Position numbers and translations under genes: made by a program. Shown here one piece after another: positions 50,926 through 62,624 of a DNA stretch of 64,000 bases (positions are counted from its first letter, which is position 1; each line of letters starts with the position of its first letter). This stretch comes from Lampris incognitus (taxonomy: Eukaryota; Chordata; Actinopteri; Lampriformes; Lampridae). The notes under the pieces are model-generated. The model did no database searches, was not told the DNA's origin, and saw only the letters and a list, made by a program, of their open reading frames with translations. The stretch spans positions 32,933,090 through 32,997,089 of the forward strand of contig NC_079217.1 in assembly GCF_029633865.1 (NCBI RefSeq). Direction: 5' to 3'.

Positions 50926-53900
50926 AATCAAATCAAATCAAATCAATTTTATTTGTATAGTCCAATATCACAAATTTGCCTCAGTGGGCTTAACAGCAAC
51001 ACAACATCCTGTCCTTAGACCCTCTCATGTGATAAGGAACAACTCAGTGATGCTCAGGATGCCAAGCAGTGTCCAGACGCCATCAGAACAGTCCAGGACC
51101 CAAGCCACGTGACCAGCATCATCATGTGAAAAAAAAAGGATTTATAAACAGAAAAGGTGATGAGGGGAACATCAGGCAGCATCCAAGTGGTGACCACAAT
51201 CTCCACGGAGACCTGGGTGGAGAACCGACTGCACGTGCACACAAGAGAGACTCACATGACACCATTCACAAACAGAAAAAGAGAAAGGAGAAGAGATCAT
51301 TCAGAGAGAGAGAAAAGACTCGTGAGAGAAGAGAACAGTTTGCAATAGTCATTGGTCATAATCAATTAAGTCATCAATTAGTCATAATATATACACTATA
51401 ATCTCGTCGGCAAAACAGTGGTTGGTAAATTCACTGAGACAGAAAACCAACCCGCAATGCAATACAGGTTGTGAGGCACTCAACTTAAAGGCAACTAATT
51501 GTAGGTTAATGCAAAAAGATGAGTTTTAAGTTTGGATTCAAAAGATTCAACAGATAGGAAAAGGCCCTGCCACAAGCTGACTTCTTTCTAACATTTGGTA
51601 CACACAGGAGCCCTGTATTTTGAGAACGAAGAGCTCGAGATGGAATGTATGGTTTAAGAAGATCAGACAGGTAAGATGGAGCAAGCCCATTTAGGATTTT
51701 ATAAGTCAGCAGAAGCACCTTGTATTCTGATCTAACATGGATAGGAAGCCAATGAAGGGAGGCAAGAATTGGTGTAATATGGTCAAATTTCCTAGATTTA
51801 GTTAGGATTCTAGCAGCAGCATTCTGAACCATCTGAAGACTTTTAGTACTAGAATGTGGCAGACCTGAGAACAGAACATTACAGTAATCAAGTCTGGATG
51901 AACCAAATGCATTTATTAGAGTCTCTGCATCAGCCATGGACAGAAAAGACCAAATTTTAGCTATGCACGTAAGTGAAAAAAGGCAGTCTTGGTGGTTTCC
52001 TTAATGTGCTTATCAAAGGAAAGGCTGGGATCTGCCACACTTTGTGAAATCACAGTCAATTGTTACCATTACTTGATCAAATTGGTGTCTGTGTCTAACA
52101 GGGTCAATGACCAGCATCTCAGTTTTATCCGAATTTAAAAGCAGAAAGTTAAGTGACATCCAGTTTTTCACTGTAGCCAAGTAGGCCTCCAAGTTAGTAA
52201 TTTGAGTATCATCGTCAGCCCTTATAGGCACATACAGCTGAGTATCATCAGCATAGCAATGGAAATTTATTCCATAACTGCATATAATTTGGCCAAGAGG
52301 TGTAATGTAAAGAGAGAAAAGTAGAGGGCCAAGAACTGAGCCCTGAGGCACACCATATTTAACGTCAGAAAATTTTGATATAATATTATTATAGCAGTCA
52401 CAATGTGTTCTTCCAGATAAGTAGGACTTAGCTGCAATAACTGGGACTCTCAGTGACTCATTGTATAGATATGAATTTGTTAAGACAGGATCTGCAGGAG
52501 TAGCTGGAGTTTAAGAACTAATTTTGTTTAAGATCTCATCAACCTTATTGCAGAAATAATCTAGAAATTCATGGGCCATGAATGGTGAGCAGCTAATAGA
52601 TGGCTTCTTTTTAGTAAGTTTAGATACAGTGTCAAAGAGAAATATGGGGTTATTTTTGTTGATATTGATTAAGTGGGAGAGATACGCTGTTTTTGCAGCA
52701 GATAAAGCACACTTGTATTTCAATAAACACTCATGCCACAATAGGTAAAAAACTTCCATTTTTGATTTTCACCATTTGCATTCCAGTCTCCTGCAGGTCC
52801 ACTTAAGAGCACATGTCTCATCAATAAACCAGTGTGTAGGCCTCTTTAGTTGCCTAGCTCTGGTAGTGAGAGGTGCAACTGAATCGAGGAGACTAGAGAG
52901 GGCCCCATTTAAGTCACTAGTGACATTTTCAACAGAGTCATTTACCACAGTGAAAGGAGTCAAGACTGCAGGCAGCTGCTGGCGAAATGCAGCTACAGTG
53001 GAGGAACCAATGTGGCGAGTGGCAATTACATCTGTGCTAACATTAACTGGACAGGCCAATAATGCTTCAAATTTGATGAGAAAATTATCTGAAACAGCAG
53101 ATGTGGTTGGCAAGACATTCAGATCAGAAACAGCTATCCCTTTAGATAAAACCAAATCAAGGGTGTTACCACTGCAATGAGTCGGCTGTTGAATAAACTG
53201 AGTGAACCCAAAAGTATCAACTAGTGACAGAAAGGCTTTACTTAGAGGATTAGCAGCCTTATGCACATGAATATTGAAATCACCAAGAATTAGAATCTCA
53301 TCAGAGGGAGTAACAAGACCTGAGACAAATTCGCCAAAATCCTCAAGAAATAATGAGTAACAGCCAGGAGGCCGATAGAGTACCACAATTTGGACTGAGC
53401 AGAGTCTATTCATGGCTGAGAGAGATGGACCAAGAACAAGAGCCTCAAAAGACTGGAATTTAGATTCAAGTCTAGAAGTCAGATTGAAAATAGATTTATA
53501 TATTAAGGCAGCACCCCCGCCTTGTTTATTTTCCCGAGCTACATGGGCATAAGTATAGTCCGGTGGGGAAGATTCATTTATGGCAAGAAAAACATAATTG
53601 GTTTCAGCCATGTTTCACATAACCCAAACATATCGAAACTATGTTCAAGAATCAGATCATTTATTAGTAAGGCTTTGGTAGACAGTGATCTGATATTTAT
53701 GACACCAAATTTAAGCATCTTGTGGAAGTGATCAGCAGAACTTTAGAGCTATCAATATGTGAAAGATTAATTGGAATTAGACCACTTTTTGACAGTTTTG
53801 GCAACCAATGCTTTGGACGATATGTGGTCACATTCTTGATAACATTAGCTGTTTGGTTCTGTAGATTATTAGGTACTTTGTTGCACATTTCACCACTACC

Positions 53901-54550
53901 AGTGGTAGGAATAATTACTAGATTATTGTGATTCACACATTTAGGAGAGGAGAGCTTGGGAACAATACAGCAGGGTAGGGAGACAGTCTCAATGTTATAG
54001 ACCAAGCTGTCAGACTGATAATCTACACTATGAGAAATTCCCTGACTAATCATATTAATTAAACTACTTGACTCCACATCCGCACTAGATTTAAACCTAG
54101 CAGGCTCTCTAATCACCTGCAACCTGCTGAATGATAAGGCCCTAGTGTCAAACTAAACATAAACAGCTATATATATTGCTAGACAAAAGAGCGGCACCAT
54201 CCCCAGTAGGGTGAATGTCGTCCGCTTTCAGCAGATAAGGGCAGCCCCAGAAAGAAGGCCAGTTATCAACAAAGCCGAATCCCTGCTCATTACAGTAATG
54301 AGCCAGCCAGTGGATCATTGAGGTGAACCTACTGTACATCTCAACATTACCCCTCACAGGTAAGGGACCAGAGACAATTAATCGATGCTGACACATCTTT
54401 CTGGCAAACTAAAGCATTCTGACTAGGCCGGCTTTTGTGATCTCTGATTGCTTCATCCTAGCATTATTGGTGCCGACATGAATAACAATGTTGCTGAAAG
54501 TAGTGGTGCAGTGTGTCTGGGTTTCCCTGACTCTCCCTCTGTGATGTCAG
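50926..54550 (-). pseudogene. L2-type LINE with esterase ORF1, reverse transcriptase partly deleted
   Basis: Minus order: ORF1 esterase (SGNH hydrolase) remnant with SNIVIHVGTNNAR (about 54480), RLIVSGPLPVRGNVEMYS, VDNWPSFW and DDIHPTGDGAALL (54148-54396); linker (53697-54122); endonuclease (52769-53611, 280 codons) with LYRPPG, LGDFNIHVH and NTLDLVLSKG; reverse transcriptase tail (52013-52351) with PQGSVLGPLLFSLYI and HCYADDTQLY; C-terminal region (51506-51937) with SGLPHSSTKSLQMVQNAAAR. The fingers and motif A are absent: only about 160 bp separate the linker end from motif B, so a deletion removed several hundred bases. The 3' tail is (GATTT)n (50918-50950). It sits inside the sense LINE. 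Confidence 0.85.
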
Positions 54551-55466
54551 CACCCTAAGATTAAAAAAGATCCATATACTCTACCAACTCCCACCCAAGA
54601 GAAATATACTCTGCCCTCATCCATCTCTGTGGACAACACCAGATTTGGAAACATGGAATGGTTCCCATATCTTGGCAGCTTTCTCTCCTCCAAAGACAAC
54701 ATTGACATTGAAATACACCATTGTCTCAGTTGTGCCAGCCTGACCTTCTCAAGATTGAGTAAAGGGGTTTTTGAAAACTGCAACAATCAGGCCAGAACAA
54801 AAATCCTGGTGTACAAAGTGGTGGTGCTGCCCACCCTACTATACAGGTCAGAAACCTGGATCACATTTATAGCAGGCACCTGAGGGTACTCAAGGCATAC
54901 CAACAGCGATGCCCCAGGGAGATCTTTAAGATCAGCTGGGAGGATAAGCACACTAACTTCAGTGTCCTCGAGGAGGCCAACATGCCTACTATAACTGCCA
55001 CCATTGCACTACATCAGCTGAGATGGACTGTCCATGTCCTCCGCATGTCTGACTTTCGCCTCCCGAAACAAGTCCTTCACTCTTAGCTCGGAATAGGACG
55101 TCATCCCCCAAGAAGACAAAAGAAGTGATATAAAGATACCATCAAGGCCAACATCAAAAGGTTTGGTATTGACCTTAACACCTGGAAACAAGCAGCAAAA
55201 AAAAAGGAAGGCCTGCAGACTGGCTGTCTGTGAGAGTACTGGGTGTTGCAACCATGACCTCCACTGTGCTGCTGAAAACAAGTGCAAACTCAGAGAGGAG
55301 CAAGTTACCAGAAGGTCCCAAACCACATTCTCAACCCCTTCTTCACACCCTTGCCCACATTGCCCCAAAATATGTAGCTCCAGGATCAGCCTCTACGCCC
55401 ACCTGGACCCACAAGGACCTAGAAGAAGGGCAATCATACTCGACCCCGAATGACCACCGATGACGT
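54551..55466 (+). pseudogene. Sense LINE, C-terminal part with C2H2-like finger
   Basis: Continuation of 48795-50925: NTRFGNMEWFPYLGSFLSSK, LSCASLTFSRLSKGVFENCN and VYKVVVLPTLLYRSETW (54629-54883), then a broken stretch with YQQRCPREIFKISWEDKHTN-like residues, ending near 55320-55420 with HPCPHCPKICSSRISLYAHL, a CxxC...H zinc-finger-like tail known from several LINE ORF2 C-termini. It ends just before the right 80-bp direct repeat. Confidence 0.78.
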
Positions 55467-55546
55467 GGTGAATGGGCTCGTTTGGTTGTCTGTCATATTA
55501 GGCTGAACCTTTGAGGTTATTTAGAGTGTCAGTTAATGCATATTAC
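55467..55546 (+). repeat. 80-bp direct repeat, right copy
   Basis: Partner of 48715-48794, with eight differences in 80 positions. Confidence 0.9.
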
Positions 55547-56518
55547 AGTTGACAGATGAGAACTTCATATCTTTATAAAATCTACTTGTCTGGCATGAAG
55601 AAAACAATATATTTTTGCTTTTAAAAGCATCATGTTTGAAATGACTAAACATATTGATCACTGGCATAGGTCGCAAGATGATGAAATTTACTCATCTTAA
55701 TTTAAGAGGAGGAAGAAAAAAAGAAAGACAGAAAGAACAAAAGAAAGAAAGAAAGAAGCTGTTGTTTAATTTTTTGTAACCTGAACAATCTACATTATCT
55801 AAAAAAAGCAGCTAAACCAACTTGTCTATTTCAAGAAAAACACCTTTCTTGCTTTTCACTACCTCTATTGGGAATGAAAATGAAAACTTTGCAGTGTTCC
55901 CTGTGATTTAGATAATTGATGAAAGTGAATCAAAAGAAAGTGAGTCAGCTGCTCAAACAGCTTCCTTTTCCTGAGGTTCTGTCCAGGAAGGTCGGATTAC
56001 ATTTGCCTGATAGCCGCTCAAGAAATCATTGAACAGTTAATAAAGATGCCCTGGTTCCACTTGCCTGAAATCATTATATAAACTTCAAAGTCTCCATGAG
56101 GTTTCTAGTAATTGCATTACAGTGCCAGACCTCTGCAGAGAATTAAACGATAATCTCCTGATTTCTCACATCGCATCTCAAACAACCTTTAATCACAACC
56201 AACCTTATCAAAGTTTTACTTAAAAAACAAGAGTGAAAATGTGATGAATGCTTGGAAGTTCAATTAGTATAATGAAATGAATGCACTCATGCCAGCATGG
56301 GGCGTTCTGGATCAAGAAACTCACTAATTTCCTACGGTGAGCATGCACGTGCATATATGTCTTTGTGTGTGTGTGTGTATGTGTCCACATTTTGTTTGGT
56401 GTTTTAATTTCTATTTTGAGATTTTCTCTCCGCAAAGTTTTTATTCTTTGACCCCTTCTTTAATGTCTTTCCTGTGTGCTTTCATTGTCTCAGGTGAGGC
56501 AAACAAAATATTGCAATG

Positions 56519-56578
<60 letters not shown>

Positions 56579-57326
56579 ACAACAACAACAACAACAACAA
56601 GCCACATGCACCAGATTGGCAGGCAGAATAAAACCATTGTTGACTTTAATGCAGTACATACAAATACACCCACCCTCCTCTGAGTCTTAGAGATCTTGTC
56701 TAATTGTTTTCTCTGTCAAGCGTGGAGTCCTTCCATTAACCAGTTTGTGAGCCTATCCCTCAACATTAAATTGCTAAAACTCACTGCAACACTTGAGGAT
56801 CAATGGTGACCGTAAAAGACCAATTGTGCCTTTGTTTTTTGTTTTTTTCTTTGTTTGTTTTTTTTGCCTGTTGGCTCCCTTTAGATGACCGAGGGAAAAA
56901 GGTTATCTGTGTGGGACATTTGTCAGATAACACTGTCTTTAGGTTCACACCGGAGGACCCAACCACTCTAGGAGGGGGAAAAAAAGAAACAGCTGATAAC
57001 AGGGGCTGCTCTGTTTACAACGTATTGTAGTCTGGCACTTCTTTGTTTCATTGAACACGAATTTCCTTTCTCACTGTGGTTCTACATTTATGTCACATTC
57101 CTTCAACATCAACCAGGATACTGTATCTAACCCAACGTCCCAACTACTGATGGTATTGAGGGGGGGGGGGACCTTCACGAATCAAGTTTGAATAGTAGTA
57201 AACGATCGTATGAATTTCACAAGAAAATTCAGTTTCAAGGTACATTTTCGCTGGAATGTGTAATGTGCTGGACATGTGCGGGACACTGATTTTCTCTGCC
57301 CGCTTATCTCTTGGTAAGTAAGCATA
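55547..57326. other. Intergenic, simple repeats, no gene seen
   Basis: Contains a GAAA-rich patch (about 55692-55757) and, at 56519-56600, a (CA)n tract followed by (CAA)n. The stretch 55860-56220 is free of recognisable repeats and rich in TAAT-type motifs; it could be regulatory, but nothing proves it. Confidence 0.5.
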
Positions 57327-57342
57327 AAACATCTACTATTTC
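57327..57342. repeat. SINE target duplication, left
   Basis: AAACATCTACTATTTC, identical to 57814-57829. Confidence 0.95.
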
Positions 57343-57813
57343 TTTTTTAATGTATTACTAGTTTTTCCCCTTATCCCACCGGTTAACCCAATGGCATATG
57401 GCCGGAACTTTTGTCGAATAACTCCCCTGGCTCACGTTTCCACAGGAAGGAGATAGGCGTAACACTAGCTTCCTTCAAACTCGTGTCGGCTGCTCTCGTT
57501 ATTTTACACACTGAAGCCTCGCATGGGTTGCATCCCCTTCAAGCCGCGAAGGAGGCGTAGGGAGAATGCTTTCAGTTGCTTGGCTGCAGGGGCGCGGGTC
57601 GGCCAGAGGGAGCGCTGGAGAACGACGAGTCTCCGAACATTACACAGATCTACACTCACGATCCCTCGGGTAAGGGTGGCCAAATGAATACCCTACCCCG
57701 TGGACGCTCTGGCCGTGACCGGTTACGGCGAGTCTGGGATACGAACCTCCCAGCCACATGACGAGCGGGTTGCAAGAACGGCGGTTTATTCCGCTCGGCC
57801 ACCAGAGCGGCTC
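57343..57813 (-). mobile_element. tRNA-derived SINE, family B, with perfect target duplication
   Basis: 471 bp on minus. The head (57813 to about 57735) has TGGCCGAGCGGAATAAA (A box) and GGTTCGTATCCCAG (B box), of tRNA-Ser/Leu style. A GC-rich body follows, and the 3' end has CATTAAAAAAGA. The flanking 16-mers are identical. No relation to family A (4102, 18353, 60375) was seen beyond the tRNA boxes. Confidence 0.88.
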
Positions 57814-57829
57814 AAACATCTACTATTTC
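57814..57829. repeat. SINE target duplication, right
   Basis: Identical to 57327-57342. Confidence 0.95.
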
Positions 57830-60374
57830 AGTGTCACCAAATGGTCATCAGGCCCTCCCAGTACTGATGGTTTTCTTCTCTGCTGGATAGTTCATTGTGT
57901 TTTCTTGTTTCTGGCCTAAGACCTTCCTGACTTGTACAGAAAGCCAGCAGTACAAAGGGGGTTGGGGGGTGGAGGAGCATGAGGACCGGACACCTTGATA
58001 TTATCAAATTAGTGTTTTGAGAACCTTTCTGAATAAGATGTTTCTCTTATCTTCAGTTATACCCCCCCTTACATCTCACATTCCTCAACTTCTAATCTAA
58101 TCTTATGATATGATTAGTGTCTGGTGCTCCATGAGGCCAGCTGATACCACTCAGATCTGCTAACTGCTGACTGTCTCGTAGGTGGCTTCAGATAAAAACA
58201 TCTGCCAAATGAGTACATGCAAATCTAACCTTGGAGGGGATAAAGAGTAAAAGTTGCATAACTCAAAGGTGGCTTTAAGTTAATAAAGGCAGCTAATGAT
58301 GTCTCCTAGAGCTGGAGAAAAACGGCTGAGAGTGGGTTTGTAATTTGATTTGTTGTGCTGTCACATTCCAGGGATGACTTTGCAGTGTTGCGTTGTTTTA
58401 GTGAGCATTGATCCCTATTTTAAAGGGAATGCAACCGGGGTCACTGATGGATGGATGGTCCCCGAGGTCTCGACATGCAGGCACTTTAGGAGACGGACGA
58501 ATAGTGGCGACATCTGGAAAGGTTTTAAGAGATGGAGTCATCCGCTGAGTGCTGAAGCTCTCAGACAATCTCTCACCCACTCCCCTGAAGAAGCAGCACA
58601 GACATGCACTCGCACATACACAAGCATGAAAACACACTGTCACTTACACTCATACACACAAACGAAAGAAAATCTCTATGCACAGAGACATGCATTCAAA
58701 TACACACATGCATAGGCACATAACAGCTTTTAGCTTGTCTGGAGACCTCCAAGATTTATTTGAAGCATTCTAGCAATACTGATGTTGCAAGGCAAGTAGT
58801 CCCAACAAAGCCTGCTTTTTCAGAAGGGCTGTAACACTTTGCACATAACGCTGACTCAAACTGTGAAAACTCCTTGGTTTATTTAGCCCTTTCCTGGCTG
58901 TTTTCTGCATATGGGTGTCTTAGAATTTCAAAGGGGCTCTGCTTTGGCAGCGTCAGGGAGGGCAAGATGCCACAACATGAATGCTTTTCTGTGTCTCGGA
59001 GGACAAAACTCACAATGGAACGCTCACTCCCAAGCACACAGAGGAGATCTGTGAGCTGCCATGACTGAGACTTGGGCTCTTTCTTTCTCTCTTTTTCCCC
59101 CCACTTCTCTCTTACACTCATTTTCTTTAGGGAGGCAGGCCAGCAGAGCAGGGTAACCCACCAAGTCCTGGCGTGTCTGACCACTTGTGTTTTAAAGGAC
59201 CACTCAAGACCAAAGTGACTCAGTGTTTGTGTGTATATGTGGCATATTCATTGGGACTTTCAAGTCAATAAAGCAATGAACTTAGACACACAAACCTACT
59301 GAAAGTAAATCAACAGCTGCAAGGGTGAACCACAAAGATCTAAGCTTGTTTTGTGTTGTGGAGAGACACACCCGATTATGAGTCAGTATTGTGTGTTGTT
59401 ACATCAGAGACAGTGCCGAAAATCCAAACTATGAAAGAGAGTAATTGAGTGGGGACATAGATAAAAAATCAGTGACTATAGAATAACATATAGATTTTAG
59501 CTTCAAACGTGAACTTTAATTTTATTTCACTGACACACCTTTTAATTGCTGACCTGATGTTTTTATAAGTGTGGTAATGCCTTAAGGCTAAGAGATAAGA
59601 GCACTGGATGGATGATAAATGGGTATTATAACCAATTACATAACAAGTTGTTCAAGCCATGAATATGAGAATCACCAATTTATTAAAAATTATTTGAATA
59701 TAAAGTATGTACAGAATAGTTACACAAAAATAAACCTCTATACCGGTAATGGAATCATTTCATTTAGAACTAAATGGATACAGAAGGTGGATTTCATTCA
59801 AATTTTTGAAGCTGAAACTTTTTTTTTCCCCAAAAAGAGTTTACTACACCCTGTCTTGAACACAACAATTAAGGGTAAAGAGGGAATGCTATAACAACAC
59901 AACAATTAAGAGTAACAAGGGAATGCTATAACATTCAAAACTGACAATCTGTTTAAGTTTTACATTTTGCACTGGTTGAGTTGAAATAAAACCATTCTTG
60001 CTACACAGATTTAAACATTCAAAATACCTCATCTGCAGTCTCGAGGCTGATTGCTTTTTCAGGTCCATTAAATACCACAGGAATGACCATGCAGGCTTGC
60101 ACACACCTTATGGCACAGTATAGCTCGGGGGTTTCATGTTTCCACATGATTAGGTATTGGCAAACGTAAACCAAAATTTTAATGAGTACAAGTTGGCAAA
60201 TTTTAAACTTTATCAAACATGGTAGAAGGAAGTCACAACAGATCAACATGAAAAAAAGTTATTTCCATTATTGTGTTTTGAAATGTGTTTTTCACAGTTG
60301 GAACGTGGTTAAATCAGCGACCAGCAAAAACTCTGGGGCAACATTCAAGGCTTACTTACTCCAGTTGTATATTT
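57830..60374. other. Intergenic, no gene seen
   Basis: Mostly unique-looking. 'GGTGGCTTCAGATAAAAACATC' with TGCCAAATGA near 58180-58212 resembles the widespread fish repeat-tail motif GCTTTGGATAAAAGCGTCTGC. A 36-37-bp unit (ACACAACAATTAAG...GGGAATGCTATAAC) is tandemly duplicated at about 59860-59932. No coding sequence is supported. Confidence 0.5.
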
Positions 60375-60819
60375 TTTTTGGGGGGGGTGTCCACCCCCCT
60401 TTTCTCCCCAATTGTATCTGGCCAATTACCCCATTCTTCCGAGGTCCTGGTCGCTGCTCCACCCCCTCTGCCAATCTGGGGAGGGCTACAGACTACCACA
60501 TGCCTCCTCCGATACATGTGGAGTCGCCAGCTGCTTCTTTTCACTTCACAGTGAGGAGTTTCACCAGCGGGATGTAGCATGTGGGAGGATCACACTACCC
60601 CCCCCTGTCCCCCCTCCCCTCCAAATAGGCGCCCCGAATGACCAGAGCAGGTGCTATTGCAGCAATTGGGACACATACCCACATCCGGCTTCCCACCCGC
60701 AGACACAGCCAATTGTATCTGTAGGGACGCCCAACCAAGCCGGAGGCAACACGGGGATTCGAAACGCTGATCCCTGTGCTGGTAGGCAACGGAGTAGCCC
60801 GCCACGCCAACCGGATGCC
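60375..60819 (-). mobile_element. tRNA-derived SINE, family A copy 3
   Basis: Reverse complement of the 4102-4552 family: head at 60819 to about 60755 (GGCATCCGGTTGGCGTGGCG), body, then AATTGGGGAGAAAAGGGGGG near 60400 and a homopolymer-rich end at 60366-60390. Confidence 0.85.
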
Positions 60820-61881
60820 TCCCCCATGCCCCCCCCCCAAGTTGTGTAATATTGACAAAAACAAAGCATTTGGCATTTTGTTGCAAGTCACAGGTTCTTT
60901 AACCATGGTTTATGTGGTGGACCAACCTGACAGTTACTTTTTAATAAATACAATCCATCCATCCATCCATCCATCCATTATCTGAACCACTTATCCTGCT
61001 CTCAGGGTCACGGGGATGCTGGAGTCTATTTCCAGCATTCCTAAATACAAATTAAACAAAAAATATATGTTGCCAGCTATCAGTTATGGGTAAAGTCATG
61101 TAAATTGAAGAACTGAAATGGTCTTTCTGTGGATGTAAACAACTGATATTATTCTGCCATCAGCTAGATTTACTGGTTGTGTGAAGCCTGCTTTTAGGTT
61201 GGTCAAATGGAGAGTGCCAAATAAACACATGAATGTCTTTGCAGGGCACATATTTTCAAGTTGTCATTGGACAATGAAGAACAGTATTTTCTCATGTGTA
61301 TGCTTCATCTATACCATTCTAAAGCAGCATCACTTTCAAAGTGACAAAAAAAAAAAACCTTAGTGGTCAAATGTTAGCACTGATATTCACCAATGTTTTT
61401 TATCTTAAGTGACTCAAAGAAGGCATTAATTACATGACATTTTGACCATATGGGAGTTAAATATAAAACAATGACTAAGATAAGTGCAAATTACAAATAG
61501 TTCAAATACGTAAAATGGTCTTTGATTTAAAAATAAATCACAACTTTTAGGATTCATGAATAATTCATCAACACTTTAAAACAAATAAAGATACAAAATA
61601 AATAATGTGTGTGTGTGTTATATAAAATACTGTAAAGGGTGCCAAACTGATCTGCAAATGTTAGAATATCTCCAACATCTATAAAGGTTTTGTTTAGTGT
61701 TCATGAAGGCTTCATTAATCCTTTATATGATATATAATTCAAAGTTGGACCAGATAACACGTAAGAGTAACAATCAAGTAACAGGAAAAACCAAAACAGT
61801 GCTTTGCATACCTTAAGTGTACAAAAGGCACTTTTTCTGTACTGGAATTGTAGCAGGTTGTCTATTCGCAAAGGTGCTCTC
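60820..61881. other. 3' flank of the tsukushi-like gene, one repeat piece
   Basis: 60951-61040 is a 5' piece of the CCATCCAT-headed repeat, with six CATC units. A short (TG)n is at 61605-61619. The 3' UTR of the minus-strand tsukushi-like gene should lie in 61881 and below; no clear AATAAA on that strand was found close by. Confidence 0.55.
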
Positions 61882-62622
61882 TCAAAATACAATTCCTTCA
61901 ACATTACAGCTCAGCACTTCGTCGTGTGTCACTTGCCCCAGCTGCCGGTGGAACTGTCCTTGTTTCTGGGTCCTCCAGCATCGGATGTTCTCTCCCAGCA
62001 TGATACTCTTAATACTGGGAAAATGGGCAAGCATATTACTAGGCAAAGATGTCACCCCAGAGTTAGACAAATTAAGCTCTTGGAGGGAGACTAGTCCACT
62101 AAAAACTGCAGGGGCCAGCATTTTGAGCTTTGGGTTGTTAGACAGATCCAGAATTTGGAGGCTCTGCAGGCTCTTAAAACTTTGGGGCTGGATCTTCTGT
62201 AGCTCATTGAGGCCACTGAGAGACAAGTAAACCAGATCCTTTAGCTGATCAAAGGCCCCCTCCTCAATGCTGGTGATGGGGTTCCCATCCAAGTTCAGGT
62301 ACCTAAGTGGAATGCCTGCCAGCTTTGGAACACTTGTCAGATGGTTTCCTGTCAGACTTAAGCTCTGGATGTGCAAGGCTCCTCCATGAGGATTCCTGGA
62401 AACAGCGAGTATCTGGTTATAAGACAGATCAACGCTTAGAAATTCACCATTAGCTTTTGCTGTGAACACATCCATGTCGAACTCTCGAAAGTTGTTGTAG
62501 CTAAGGTCCACATCGGCTAGAGGGAGACCGGAGAAGGAGCTGGAGTAAAGTTTCTCAAGGGAATTGTGGCTCAGATCCAGCGTCTGCAGGTACCGGAGCT
62601 TGGACAATGCATTGGCGCTTAC
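61882..62622 (-). CDS. tsku: Tsukushi-like leucine-rich-repeat protein, 3' coding exon
   Basis: 246 residues of a secreted small leucine-rich-repeat protein; tsukushi family members bind BMP, Wnt and related ligands outside the cell. Repeats are visible in order: LRYLQTLDLSHNSLEKL, PLADVDLSYNNFREFD, SVDLSYNQILAV, IQSLSLTGNHLTSVP, PLRYLNLDGNPITSI, LVYLSLSGLNELQKI, LQILDLSNNPKLKML and LQELNLSNSGVTSLP, then a C-terminal cap with two cysteines (ENIRCWR, VLSCN). Position by position this follows the C-terminal two thirds of human TSKU. The exon begins at 62622 after a CCCTTAG acceptor; the frame upstream hits the TAG of the acceptor itself. The signal peptide, N-terminal cysteine cap and first repeats are not in the window, so at least one 5' exon lies beyond 64000. 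A related LRR paralogue is possible. Confidence 0.82.
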   Translation of the reverse strand, partial: VSANALSKLRYLQTLDLSHNSLEKLYSSSFSGLPLADVDLSYNNFREFDMDVFTAKANGEFLSVDLSYNQILAVSRNPHGGALHIQSLSLTGNHLTSVPKLAGIPLRYLNLDGNPITSIEEGAFDQLKDLVYLSLSGLNELQKIQPQSFKSLQSLQILDLSNNPKLKMLAPAVFSGLVSLQELNLSNSGVTSLPSNMLAHFPSIKSIMLGENIRCWRTQKQGQFHRQLGQVTHDEVLSCNVEGIVF

Positions 62623-62624
62623 CT

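Noticed and set aside
57735-57813. Functional tRNA gene on the minus strand
   Set aside because: It is the head of a 471-bp SINE with target duplications at the far ends.
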